A DNA stretch of 25,837 bases from Coemansia sp. RSA 922 (taxonomy: Eukaryota > Kickxellomycota > Kickxellomycetes > Kickxellales > Kickxellaceae). The notes below the pieces were generated by a model. That model worked only from the letters and a program-made list of their open reading frames with translations, searched no databases and had not been told where the DNA came from. Positions 17,824-25,837 of the stretch are shown here, one piece after another. Positions within the stretch are counted from its first letter, which is position 1. Every line of letters begins with the position of its first letter. The translations under genes and the position numbers were made by a program. The DNA is taken from assembly GCA_027577415.1 (NCBI GenBank), contig JANBQS010000219.1, forward strand, positions 1-25,837, written 5' to 3'.

Positions 17824-19476
17824 TCACCATTTGAGTAGGCGTCTGAACCGCGGGGCGTACTTGCTGTACGGTCCATCACTCTCAAGAATCTCAGATATTC
17901 CTAGCCGATAGTTGGGAGCCGCGGGATCAAACGACGTAATGCGACACAGCTTCGGACAGGCAAGAGCCAAAGTCATAATAAACTCTGCAGCCGCATATCT
18001 AGTTGAAACTTCTGGAGAGCTTATTTGCAACTTGTAAAAATGCTTTCCAATATTGCTATATTTCGATAATATGTGGTCGGGCAATTCATTATATGCAATG
18101 TTTGTGAGCTCTCTGCCCAAGCCACCACTTGCACAGCAAAGCTTTTTGAGTGCTGGAAGGATCTTAAGCAGATTCATTATTTGAAAGACCGATAAACCCA
18201 CACTCATTGCATTCAATAGCTGAATGTCCTTAAACTCATGCGTTCGTGGGTTAGTCGCAAGCAGGCCATTAACCATTATTTCAGAAGACATGCCTAATAT
18301 CAGAGCATTGCCTGCTAGCTTGCTCAATAGCGTAGTCGCATCAGCTTGCGGAGCATTGGTGTGGAGAAGCGAGTCGTGGTAATCAACAATAACAACTTTC
18401 ATCAAGAATTTACCTACATTCTTAAACTCCTCACTGTTGATCATCGTATCCATCATTACTTCGTCAACATGGAATTCCAGATGCTCTAGAGTATTGCTAT
18501 TGCCACGGAACATCACGTCATCAGCAAATACATAGTCCATGAGAATATGCAAGCTTTTAAGCTTTGGAAATGGCACAATTCCTGGAGCCAATACTTTATC
18601 TTTGGGGTCAAAATAACGGTCATTAGTAATTTGCAAGTGCTGCAGATTAGGATATGTAACAGCGTTGTTGTCGTTATCATATATTACTTCTCTGGGATCA
18701 CCCGATCCTATGCGTAAATCTTGCAACATATGAGCACATTTGTGAAGAAGCCTTTTGCGCAAGTCTGACCCTCTACAAAGCTGTAACTCTAGAGAGGTAA
18801 GCATGGGAATGTCATCAATGGTTTTTGCATAGCGAAGCCTAATCTTACCTAAATCAATCTTTGAGCGATTGACGTTTCTGCATAGTACGTGTGAGAGCTG
18901 TCCAAAAATTTCCTCAAACAACACACTCATGAGCGGATACTTGCCGGTGTATTTTACCTCAGTTGACATTATTGATACTTGTGTTATTGAGCGGAGTAGT
19001 TGAGCAAACTCCAGAGTGTTTCTAATGCAAACGTCCTTGGTATAGCCATGTCCAATGGGGCAATCGATGATTAAAATAAGGAGCTTTCGAACAAGAGGCA
19101 AACTAGTGGTGCTACCCATGAACTCTGACAGCAATCGATAAGCATTTCCACTTAGAATGCTGGATAAGGATACTGATATGTTGAGCTTACGTACCATGTT
19201 TGCGGCATCGCCTGGAAACATGACGTTTTCAGCAAAAGACAGGTTAGAAATACGTGACATGTTATTGCTTCCATCGATGGTAATGTTTAACTCTCTGCAG
19301 ATAAACTCCAGAGTCTCAAGGCGCCATGAAGAGCACACATACAACATTTCTTTCGCTCCATCATTTCTGGCCTTTATTGTGTTTCTAGTTAACGTTTGTT
19401 CACCTGTCACATACTGCAGCACTAGGCGCAAGATGTCTGATGGGAGCCGTTGTGCAGTTGAGACCTTGGTTGGCAT
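17824..19476 (-). CDS. F-box-like/LRR-type protein
   Basis: From ATG 19476 the product has 550 residues in a single exon. The N-terminus QRLPSDILRLVLQYVTGEQ... followed by MLYVCSSWRLETLEFICREL is an F-box-like motif (LP start, helix, then the 'VC..WR' segment). The remainder is leucine-rich with irregular LRR-like repeats, for example LPMLTSLELQLC and FPKLKSLHILMDY, and carries the family block FADDVMFRGN...TLEHLEF shared with the gene at 13136-14871. The ORF extends 52 codons upstream of 19476, but that part corresponds to leader DNA also present in the duplicated relic. F-box proteins normally dock on Skp1 and choose ubiquitylation substrates; direct evidence for Skp1 binding is lacking here. 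Such families are numerous and lineage-specific in Kickxellales-type genomes. Codon use looks more A/T-rich than in the OYE gene next door. Confidence 0.75.
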   Translation of the reverse strand: MPTKVSTAQRLPSDILRLVLQYVTGEQTLTRNTIKARNDGAKEMLYVCSSWRLETLEFICRELNITIDGSNNMSRISNLSFAENVMFPGDAANMVRKLNISVSLSSILSGNAYRLLSEFMGSTTSLPLVRKLLILIIDCPIGHGYTKDVCIRNTLEFAQLLRSITQVSIMSTEVKYTGKYPLMSVLFEEIFGQLSHVLCRNVNRSKIDLGKIRLRYAKTIDDIPMLTSLELQLCRGSDLRKRLLHKCAHMLQDLRIGSGDPREVIYDNDNNAVTYPNLQHLQITNDRYFDPKDKVLAPGIVPFPKLKSLHILMDYVFADDVMFRGNSNTLEHLEFHVDEVMMDTMINSEEFKNVGKFLMKVVIVDYHDSLLHTNAPQADATTLLSKLAGNALILGMSSEIMVNGLLATNPRTHEFKDIQLLNAMSVGLSVFQIMNLLKILPALKKLCCASGGLGRELTNIAYNELPDHILSKYSNIGKHFYKLQISSPEVSTRYAAAEFIMTLALACPKLCRITSFDPAAPNYRLGISEILESDGPYSKYAPRFRRLLKW

Positions 19477-19502
19477 GATCACAAGTATAAAAAAAAGTGT
19501 TA

Positions 19503-19840
19503 GCTGTAAGTGCAAAAAAATGGTTGAAGGCTTGGAGAAGAAAGTGTGGAGAAGAAAGACATCTCTGCGAAGAAAAATTCTAGCATGCTCTTTGACAGCT
19601 GAAAATCCCCTGGCCGCAGTTTTTCTTTGCACGCAGTCTCTCTTTTAGGAAAGGCACTAATACATTAGCTTAATCAGCGACATGTCTCGAAGTAATTAAT
19701 TAGCCATTTGTTAAGTTTCTCAGCTTTTCACTTGAAGCAAAATAATGACATGGAGGCAATATGATTATTTATAAATATATTTATGTTATGGCTTACAAAG
19801 TCGGGAGGGATTGTGTAAGCAAGGCTAGTAACATCACACC
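19503..19840 (-). repeat. Diverged direct repeat, copy 2 (promoter/leader of F-box-like gene)
   Basis: This is the promoter and leader side of the functional F-box-like gene. It matches 17465-17790 over nearly its whole length with small indels, as described for copy 1. The presence of the leader in both copies shows that the duplication took in the promoter, not only coding sequence. Confidence 0.7.
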
Positions 19841-20508
19841 TTTTGATTTCCATGCACAGTAGTGGCTAAAGCACAAAGTAATCCTCATTTTCAAGTAAAA
19901 AAAAAAAGGTTTAACAAACAGATAAATATAGTATATTTAGAGAAGCAAACCAAGCACAGGTTGCTACTCGGACTAACTCTCAATCCTGTCTGTTGCACGA
20001 GGTCTATATGTACAGTTCCTAGGTGTCATCTCCAGCTCAGGGCGGCACTTTACACCGTGCACACTTGCCCATTGTCGGCATACTTGAGCCCTGTGCTTGT
20101 CATTGTAACAGGAGAAACTCGCTTGTCGATGCTCCCCTTACACAACTCCTAGCCGACATACCAATAGCCTAATAGCGGAACCAATATACCTCAATGCAAC
20201 ATAGAAGACAAAACTAAGAGCGTCCAATTCACTTCCAGGGCCTGGCCTACAACACCAACAATAAAAGATACAAATACAAAATAGTTAGAATTCCCCCGTA
20301 ACGAATGAACAGAAACAACAACTACTGAGTGAGTGTGTATACGAATACCCGCCGACCCGTTTGCTCGACCTCTAGCTGGCTGTGCTGCCTTTGACGCGAT
20401 CGTGTGTGTAATATCAGGCACCGCCGACGAGATAGTTTTTTGGGTACAAAAGGCGGGGATAAAGTTTTAAAGACTAGCAAGAGGCACAAGCAATATTGAA
20501 AACAGCCG
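19841..20508. other. Long non-coding stretch, possible body of a minus-strand transcript
   Basis: No ORF here has recognisable protein features. On the minus strand, CACTAAC (about 20506-20512) followed about 35 nt later by TTGCTAG resembles a branch site and acceptor, and TTGGTGTTGTAG near 20245-20256 resembles a second acceptor. A run of ten A occurs at 19897-19906. These hints fit an intron-containing transcript from the promoter at 20793-20941, but no coding frame is convincing. Confidence 0.3.
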
Positions 20509-20740
20509 TTAGTGAGTACATAATGTGAGGTGGTGCGCACTTGTAACAAAAGTGTTGGGCAAATATTTTACGATGAGAAATTGATGAAGAGTGCTTGTGT
20601 GTATGTTAAAAGAAGTGGTGTGTGCGTGTAGTCGGCAGCTTTGGTCGCCGCCGACTGTGCTTGAAATGGAACCTCCGAAAGTCCATAGCATATATGCGCA
20701 AGAGGTGTAGGTGATAGGTATAAAGAAAAAGAAGAGGTAT

Positions 20741-20827
20741 GGTTGGCGAGGGAAAAGAGAGAGGAGAGGGGTAGCCAGGCCAAACGGCGCCTCTTTTTAT
20801 ACCCGGCTGACTGCCCTCTCGCCAACC
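20741..20827. repeat. Inverted repeat flanking the orphan TATA box
   Basis: GGTTGGCGAG at 20741-20750 and its exact reverse complement CTCGCCAACC at 20818-20827 enclose 67 bp containing the TATA box. Being placed on both sides of the likely transcription start, they could be paired protein-binding sites; a stable hairpin is less likely given the loop size. Confidence 0.5.
20793..20801 (-). promoter_or_regulatory. Minus-strand TATA box with CCAAT and pyrimidine-rich repeats
   Basis: TATAAAAAG reads on the minus strand at 20801-20793. A CCAAT box (ATTGG on the minus strand) is at 20937-20941, about 140 bp upstream, and between them are two perfect 13-bp copies of TTTCCCTCTGCCC (+ strand, 20833-20845 and 20847-20859). 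A strongly C/T-rich leader (minus strand) follows the TATA box down to ATGs at 20691 and 20686. This is a good fungal promoter architecture, but the downstream reading frames are only 60 and 26 codons and resemble nothing I know. Confidence 0.5.
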
Positions 20828-21425
20828 GTCCCTTTCCCTCTGCCCTTTTCCCTCTGCCCACCCGCCTTTTTTGTCGTTGTTGTCATTGTCTCGGCACTGC
20901 TCCCCCCGCCGATGTTCGCTTCGGGTGGTGGGAGAGCCAATCATCTTTCTCGCCACCCGCCAAATTTGCCAACTTGCATATTCATTCCGTATTTTTTTGC
21001 ACCTGTAAAGGCGGGTGTCTCACTGAGAAAGAGAGGCAAGCCTCCCTCTTCACACTCCGCCCATCTTTTGCAGATCAGTTTGGCCTGGCTTGCGAACAAC
21101 CAAACAAGCACTTTACAAGGTCCCAAGATAGACAAGCCCCCTGGTTCTGCACATGTGCTGAGGGCTGAATCACCAGAGATTATCTTTTACGCGTATAGCA
21201 GAATTAATGCGTAGCAACTCCGGTTGACATTTTTTTGTAACTGTTGTCAAGGCTTGCACGTCCGATAATTGACATGAAAGATAATAGCGTGTCTTGCTTT
21301 ACACTTTTGCTAAATTTTGTATATATTATTCTTCTACTCGCAAAGTGGCAAACCGAAATATATCGTCCATACATTGGAACTTGACCAACTCAGCTCACTA
21401 TACCAGCACACTCGACGTAAGCGCT

Positions 21426-22298
21426 ATGGATATTTGGAAAATCATCAATCCGCCGCTGCTTACCAGCAGTGACAGAGCCAACGATATTCCTGAGCTCGAT
21501 ATAATATCATACCCCAACGGAACCACGCGAGAGGTCAGAGCTAATAACTCGACAGGAACAGATTTTCGCAATCAGCACCTGCCTTGTCACACTAGTTTTG
21601 CACCCATTCGCCTCGTCGGCAGAAATATATCAGAACTTGGCCTGGGCTGCGTCAGCTCACTTGAGCATAGCTACACGAATCACTGCAACGCTTTATGCTA
21701 TGTTGCCCCGAGACAGCAGAATCCCGAGACCTATTACTATTACTCGGGTCAGAGCAGTCCAGATACTACGCGAGAGGACTATTCGACGGAGGATATTCAT
21801 TCGTTTATCAGTGTACACAATGCCGCCGGCGTATGGCAGACTCACGAGAGAGCGGAGTACGCACCAATTACCACCTATGTCGACTCGGATAGTACGGTAG
21901 TTGAGAATTCAGGTGGAACTAGCAGATCATCTGTGGCCGACTCTACGACAATGGCGACTTTCACTGGCCGAGTTTTGAATCTTGAGCTGCCAGAGGAGTA
22001 CAGTCGCCGAAGCATCATCCGTGATGGCCTCTTATGCCAAGGCTTCTCCGAATCGGCTATTACTACATACTTTAAGCAGTACACCGAAAGCACTAACCGC
22101 TTCTATGGTTATTTATGGAATGGATGGGTATGGTGGTGTTTAGATAGAGGTGCGAATCCTATTCAAAGGTCTGATGAGGATCTAGGGACTTATATTTCAG
22201 GATACGACCGGTCAAATGGTTGGAAGAGAAATGTATGCAAGCAAGTCAAACTCGTCTGGTCGATTGTCGAAGGGCATCCACCTCCAGCCAAACAGTGA
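21426..22298 (+). CDS. Protein with C-terminal tyrosine-recombinase core-binding-like domain, no catalytic domain
   Basis: From ATG 21426 the product has 290 residues. The first about 185 (starting MDIWKIINPPLL) are Ser/Thr/Asn-rich and of no known family. From about 188 to the end the sequence resembles the SAM-like N-terminal core-binding domain of phage-type/tyrosine recombinases found in mobile elements: RDGLLCQGFSESAITTYFKQ, then STNRFYGYLWNGWVWWCLDR and a closing helix KRNVCKQVKLVWSIVEG. In recombinases this helical domain clamps DNA and precedes the R...HxxR...Y catalytic domain. Here a stop follows directly after VEGHPPPAKQ and no catalytic domain is seen in any frame up to the next gene. 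It may be a truncated transposon gene or a co-opted DNA-binding protein. The longer open frame begins with a non-ATG codon at 21294, so 21426 is the first usable start. Confidence 0.55.
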   Translation: MDIWKIINPPLLTSSDRANDIPELDIISYPNGTTREVRANNSTGTDFRNQHLPCHTSFAPIRLVGRNISELGLGCVSSLEHSYTNHCNALCYVAPRQQNPETYYYYSGQSSPDTTREDYSTEDIHSFISVHNAAGVWQTHERAEYAPITTYVDSDSTVVENSGGTSRSSVADSTTMATFTGRVLNLELPEEYSRRSIIRDGLLCQGFSESAITTYFKQYTESTNRFYGYLWNGWVWWCLDRGANPIQRSDEDLGTYISGYDRSNGWKRNVCKQVKLVWSIVEGHPPPAKQ

Positions 22299-22614
22299 CA
22301 TAGGGTGTCTCGCAGACGTAACCGAGAGCTTCTCTGTTTGGCAGTTATATCGGCACAGTAAAGCATGTAGCGCACATTCCTATATCATGGGCATATTTAC
22401 GATAATTTTAATGGCATTGTCTAGGTTAGTTACTAGTATAAGCTGTACCTACTTGTGATCGTTTTGACTCTGGACTATCCAATTAAATTAGTTGTAGAGT
22501 AGTGGGAAGGGTGTGTAAAAAAGGTGCTTGCTTTGAAAGTCGAAATCTAAAAACTTTTTTGTTTTATTGAAACTTTTTCAATGTCAGGCACAAAAAAAAG
22601 CTGTTTCATATATG
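22299..22614. other. Convergent intergenic region
   Basis: This 316-bp, A/T-rich stretch lies between two converging genes. It has T- and A-runs near 22545-22600 that suit 3'-end formation on both strands. No recombinase catalytic motif is visible in it in any forward frame. Confidence 0.45.
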
Positions 22615-24597
22615 TTAGCGACTTGCCGGAGGCTGAATGCCCCACTCGAGCATGTCGGTGTATATTCTCTGCGAGGACTTTCTGTCTCCAAGCATAGCAG
22701 CAGCCTCTAACGCCATCTTGCACACGAGCGACAGTGTGTATCGCTGCTGGCTACTCGCATCAGGCGGGTTGTTCGATGGGTAGAGATAGCGTTGATTGAA
22801 GCAGTACCGGTTGAATTCGCGGAGCGCCATCGCCGGCTTCTCGAGTGCCATATACGCGCGCATGACGGCATTGGTGATCTGCACGTTCGGACAAAGCTTC
22901 CTGCTGTGGATATCGCTAGTTTTGACGCCATGGTCAAGGAACATGTCCTCGAAAAACGCAATGCACTCACTAGGAAAGTAGACCAGAGAGTTGACGTCCT
23001 CTGTCGCTATTACGTCCTTGGGAATGGCAGGCAACCCCGACTCCTGCGGTACGGCCTCGCTTGGCGGTCCATTGGCCTCCATATCAGCGTCGCTATCGCC
23101 CACCTGGGAGGCATGCTTGTCAGCGACCCTCTTGGCCAGCACGCTGAGCAGACGATCTCCAGGAGTAAACATACACGCGGTGATGAGCTTTGTATACACA
23201 TGCTCATTGGGCGACACGCCATCCTGCATCATAAGCTCGTATATCTCGCGCAATCGCCGAATGTCCTTGCGCTTCGAGTAGTAGCGCACAAACCAGGTGT
23301 AGAGCATTAGGGTGGGCGGCAGATAGCAGTTTCGGCGCAAGTCGTCCAAGAGTTTCCAAGCAAATTTGCCCTCTCTTCGAATAATGTGCATGTGTATCTG
23401 CAACTCGTAAGCTGAGCGAAGGTAGATAAAGAACGCCTGGCGGGTATTGCTCAGCTCGAATGGAATTTTGATGTTGCCCTGGGAACCGTCCTCGGTACGG
23501 CACTCGGGGATCGGTCGATTGTCCTTGATGACTGGGTACGAGAGCAACCGGAGGATTTCAGCTAGCGGTGGGTTTAATTTGCGTAGCCCAATGTAACCTT
23601 GTCCGCGAGCGCCAGCAAAGCGGGCTGCTAGGGTGCTATAAGAATGCGGAACGCTTTCAAGGTTCGTGGAGTCGAGCAGGGCTTTGAGAAGGTGGTGCTC
23701 ACCTGTCCGTCGCGCCGCGGAGATTAGCGACTTTTGCACTTGGGTGTTTGGAGCAATGTTGCGGCGGAGCATCTCGTCGTACAAGTTAGTCAGGCGTATC
23801 AGATCGGGCAGGCCGTCGATGGACGGATCGCTGAATAGTGCGGCGTAAGTGTGTACATTGATCTTGACGTCTGGTCCGTATACATTGGACTCGATGTTTT
23901 GCTTTATCCAATAGGCCAAGTCGCGGCGGCCCTCGGCTAGGTGCAGGCGGATTAGCTCGTTGTAAGCCCAGATGGTTTTCAGTCTCAGCCCGTGTCTCTC
24001 TGTAACCTCGACGACGGTCTTTAGTCGATTGAGTGTCTCGGGACTACGCTCATATGCGTACTGCCTATTGAAGATCTGCAATACACGGATTATGTCATAC
24101 TCGGTGACTTTGTGCCACTCCTTGTTGTTCAGTATGCCGTTAAACCCGAGCCATACGCCATTGGGATCGCTGCGGTGGATCGCTTTGTACATGAGATACC
24201 GCTGAGTATCGTTCGCTGAGGGCGTATGCCTGACAAGCCCCTTTACGCTGTGCAGTGCTCTGGGCCCAGCGCCCTGTCGGGACTCGTATTTCGTATCTCG
24301 GCGCCCGTCTCTACGTGTCTCAGCGCTCTTAGTGCTGCTGTGCCTGTAGCTCCCACCCCCTTGGGCAAAGCTTATGTCTCGGTCCCGATCACTGGTCCGC
24401 TCATGCCGTGGACTCGTAGGACTCCCGCGGACGGTGGAGTGGTGCCGTGGTTGGGGTGAATATCCTATACTGAAGGCAGCTGTGCGAGTGGGTTGCAGGC
24501 ATGGCGACGCATATGTTTCTGCTAGCAACCGCGGCGCAGTTCTTCGAAGGCATGTGTGGAAGAACCAACTCACGTCGCAGCCAGCACCAACACGCAT
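22615..24597 (-). CDS. Mitochondrial pentatricopeptide-repeat (PPR) protein
   Basis: From ATG 24597, the first in the frame, the protein has 660 residues. The N-terminus is Arg/Ser/Ala-rich with few acidic residues (MRVGAGCDVSWFFHTCLRRT...), consistent with a mitochondrial presequence, followed by an Arg/Ser-rich linker to about residue 130. The rest is helical with PPR-type repeats; the clearest are NVHTYAALFSDPSIDGLPDL with LYDEMLRRNIAPNTQVQKSL, LMLYTWFVRYYSKRKDIRRL with IYELMMQDGVSPNEHVYTKL, and the last, IYTDMLEWGIQPPASR. PPR proteins bind organellar RNA and act in processing, stability or translation. The specific target cannot be deduced, and no fungal orthologue name can be given with confidence. 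A GTGAGT occurs soon after the ATG, but no splicing is needed for an intact frame. Confidence 0.75.
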   Translation of the reverse strand: MRVGAGCDVSWFFHTCLRRTAPRLLAETYASPCLQPTRTAAFSIGYSPQPRHHSTVRGSPTSPRHERTSDRDRDISFAQGGGSYRHSSTKSAETRRDGRRDTKYESRQGAGPRALHSVKGLVRHTPSANDTQRYLMYKAIHRSDPNGVWLGFNGILNNKEWHKVTEYDIIRVLQIFNRQYAYERSPETLNRLKTVVEVTERHGLRLKTIWAYNELIRLHLAEGRRDLAYWIKQNIESNVYGPDVKINVHTYAALFSDPSIDGLPDLIRLTNLYDEMLRRNIAPNTQVQKSLISAARRTGEHHLLKALLDSTNLESVPHSYSTLAARFAGARGQGYIGLRKLNPPLAEILRLLSYPVIKDNRPIPECRTEDGSQGNIKIPFELSNTRQAFFIYLRSAYELQIHMHIIRREGKFAWKLLDDLRRNCYLPPTLMLYTWFVRYYSKRKDIRRLREIYELMMQDGVSPNEHVYTKLITACMFTPGDRLLSVLAKRVADKHASQVGDSDADMEANGPPSEAVPQESGLPAIPKDVIATEDVNSLVYFPSECIAFFEDMFLDHGVKTSDIHSRKLCPNVQITNAVMRAYMALEKPAMALREFNRYCFNQRYLYPSNNPPDASSQQRYTLSLVCKMALEAAAMLGDRKSSQRIYTDMLEWGIQPPASR

Positions 24598-24838
24598 AGG
24601 CGCTGTAGCGAACACTTTACTAATGCGCCCGAATGTGAGTATTGTGCAAGATCTGCTCAAAACGGAGAATTTAGAGAGCAGTGCTTCAAACCGCCTCTAG
24701 CGCTCTCTGATTCGTAAGTGCCAAAAAATACTATTAGAAAGAATTTAGAAGAAAGGGCAAGCTCAGAAGAGCTTGGTGAAAATGCCCAAGCCGGATGATC
24801 CTTGCTAATCTCGGCTAATCGCACTATAACTCTTAGCA
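24598..24838. other. Promoter of the PPR gene and 3' end of PTRHD1-like gene
   Basis: These 241 bp separate two minus-strand genes. They contain a short perfect inverted repeat, AAGCTC-AGAA-GAGCTT at 24762-24777, and 7-bp arms AGAGAGC (24674-24680) and GCTCTCT (24703-24709). Either may be chance. No further gene is seen. Confidence 0.4.
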
Positions 24839-25381
24839 TCAGCGCAATAGTGAGCACTTCTTTAGTGCATCACCTAGATCCGAGCGCATAACAGGAATTG
24901 TGGCTAGGCATGTAGGCGTGTTCTCGGGCTGCTCCACCCACAGATAGTAAGGTATGCCTTGCTGTTTAAGGCCATCGGCAACTTTGAACAACGACGCCTC
25001 GTTCTTTGTCTCTAAGACCACTTTGTGCATGCCGTCGACGTCAGACAGGTACGCCTTGACACGCTCGTCTTCGCGGAACTTGTGTATCGCAGCTACCGCG
25101 GCATGGCTCCCTTGAGACACAATGCTACATTTCGTATATGGACAATAATTAACATCGTTGTGTAGGGATAGCGCAGCCCCCAAGACAAGAATGCCTGTGT
25201 TTTGGTATTACCTTCCAAGCGGCCAGTTGAGCACCTACAACAGAGTCAAGTTCAGCTATCAGTCGGCATTGCTAGCACAGGCTGTGCAGGCTTCCTATCA
25301 TATGGAGGGGAGTGGCTCAGTGGCGCGTACCTTGACCAGATCCTTGCGCATGACTATGAACATTGTGCGTGCCTCAGCCAT
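24839..25381 (-). CDS. PTRHD1: PTRHD1-type peptidyl-tRNA hydrolase 2-like protein (three exons)
   Basis: Joining 25381-25331, 25234-25212 and 25124-24839 gives 119 residues. Exon 1 supplies MFIVMRKDL; exon 2 (23 bp) supplies VLNWPLG; exon 3 starts SIVSQGSHAAVAAIHKF. Together these rebuild the Pth2-fold signature 'RKDL...WPxGxxVxQxxHAAxAAxH'. The C-terminal half, with HKVVLETKNEASL, LWVEQPENTPTCLA and ALKKCSLLR, follows human PTRHD1 closely (WLEQPENIATCIA region), at a length near the human protein (about 140). Pth2-family enzymes release tRNA from stalled peptidyl-tRNA, but the PTRHD1 branch has uncertain activity. Human PTRHD1 has been linked to neurological disease, with no clear fungal role known to me. 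The longer unspliced reading of exon 3 (from 25183) encodes intron sequence before SIVSQ and lacks the conserved N-terminus. Confidence 0.88.
25125..25211 (-). other. PTRHD1: Intron 2 of the PTRHD1-like gene, 87 bp
   Basis: Minus strand: donor GGAAG|GTAATA at 25211 and acceptor ATGTAG at 25125. It is phase 2 (AG plus C gives Ser). GTTAATTA in the second half is a possible branch region. Splicing is required to keep the Pth2 signature intact. Confidence 0.85.
25235..25330 (-). other. PTRHD1: Intron 1 of the PTRHD1-like gene, 96 bp
   Basis: Minus strand: donor GTCAAG|GTACGC at 25330 and acceptor TTGTAG at 25235. It is phase 0 and is followed by the 23-bp exon. AGCTGAAC about 25 nt before the acceptor is a plausible branch site. 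Confidence 0.83.
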
Positions 25382-25837
25382 TATCACTATCGCAATCTAT
25401 GTGTATCGTTTGACGTGAAGCGAAGAGACAGAGTTGTTTCGAGAAGTGGCGCAGCAGGGGGTAGAGAGGATCAGCAGCGTTCTCGGCACATGTACTTCTG
25501 CAGCCACTATGGGCGAGTCCTGATTTGGCTCTCCTTGAACAGAGCTGGACCGCTCGACTGAGCCAAGCCGCGAGTTTTCAAAGCACAATCAACAGCCGGA
25601 ATGGAAGTATTGCCATCATCAACTTCTCCCATTGGCCAGCAGTCGGAGAGGACGGGGGGGCATCGAAAGCCTTGCAGGCCACGAGCCTTTTTTTCTTTTT
25701 CAAGTTTCAATTTATTTATTTTTTTGATTTTACAATTGTATCAAAAAAGCGCGTCGTCGAAAAAACAACAAGCACATTCTTATTTTACTGAAGAGGCAAC
25801 TAGCAGCAGCAGCAGCAAGCCCCGTCCCCACCTATTC
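25382..25837. other. Right-edge region, PTRHD1 promoter and (AGC)5
   Basis: No gene is supported. The left part should hold the promoter of the minus-strand PTRHD1-like gene. Between 25685 and 25750 it is T-rich, typical of a fungal promoter, and a pure (AGC)5 run lies at 25802-25816. A gene may begin to the right of the window. Confidence 0.4.

Noticed and set aside
20711..21214. 167- and 141-codon + strand frames
   Set aside because: They run through the C/T-rich promoter block, have low-complexity composition and no recognisable motif; the open frames follow from base composition.
22792..23310. 172-codon + strand frame
   Set aside because: It is antisense to the PPR gene, with no own features.
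1..25837. CRISPR array, prokaryotic operon, phage or integron structures
   Set aside because: No regularly spaced repeats were seen, and introns, TATA boxes and gene content are eukaryotic.

Overview
The window looks like nuclear DNA of an early-diverging filamentous fungus, most likely of the Kickxellales/Coemansia type. The reasons are a mitochondrial RNA polymerase of the fungal Rpo41 class, short GT-AG introns (87-99 nt), mostly long single-exon genes, a FunK1-type kinase with a decayed sibling, and several members of a divergent F-box-like family. The lineage is inferred from gene content, since no rRNA or other phylogenetic marker is present.

Layout: (1) 1-8838, housekeeping block on the + strand: the C-terminal part of a probable Sld3/Treslin replication-initiation factor, a BAHD-type acyltransferase, and mitochondrial RNA polymerase RPO41 with one 99-bp intron. 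(2) 9080-14871, accessory block: a FunK1-like gene on the - strand that has lost its catalytic residues and carries an in-frame TGA upstream, a divergent decayed FunK1 copy on the + strand, and an F-box-like gene on the - strand whose two halves are in different frames across an A8 tract. (3) 15925-17148: an intact class II Old Yellow Enzyme with a clear TATA box. (4) 17268-19840: a second F-box-like gene plus the truncated remnant of a tandem duplicate that kept the promoter/leader. (5) 19840-21425: a long non-coding stretch holding a convincing minus-strand promoter with no obvious gene. (6) 21426-22298: a gene whose C-terminal part resembles the core-binding (SAM-like) domain of tyrosine recombinases, without the catalytic domain. 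(7) 22615-25381: a mitochondrial PPR protein and a three-exon PTRHD1-type peptidyl-tRNA hydrolase-like gene with a 23-bp middle exon, both on the - strand.

These are eukaryotic single-gene units, not operons. Three products concern organelle gene expression or RNA handling (RPO41, the PPR protein, and less directly PTRHD1), but nothing in the sequence ties them together functionally. The middle of the window is a zone of lineage-specific family turnover with duplication, truncation, loss of catalytic residues and frame disruption. I did not see a coherent multi-gene novel system. The best leads are the frameshift signal in the F-box gene, the catalytic-domain-less recombinase derivative, the charged insertion in RPO41 and the orphan promoter.
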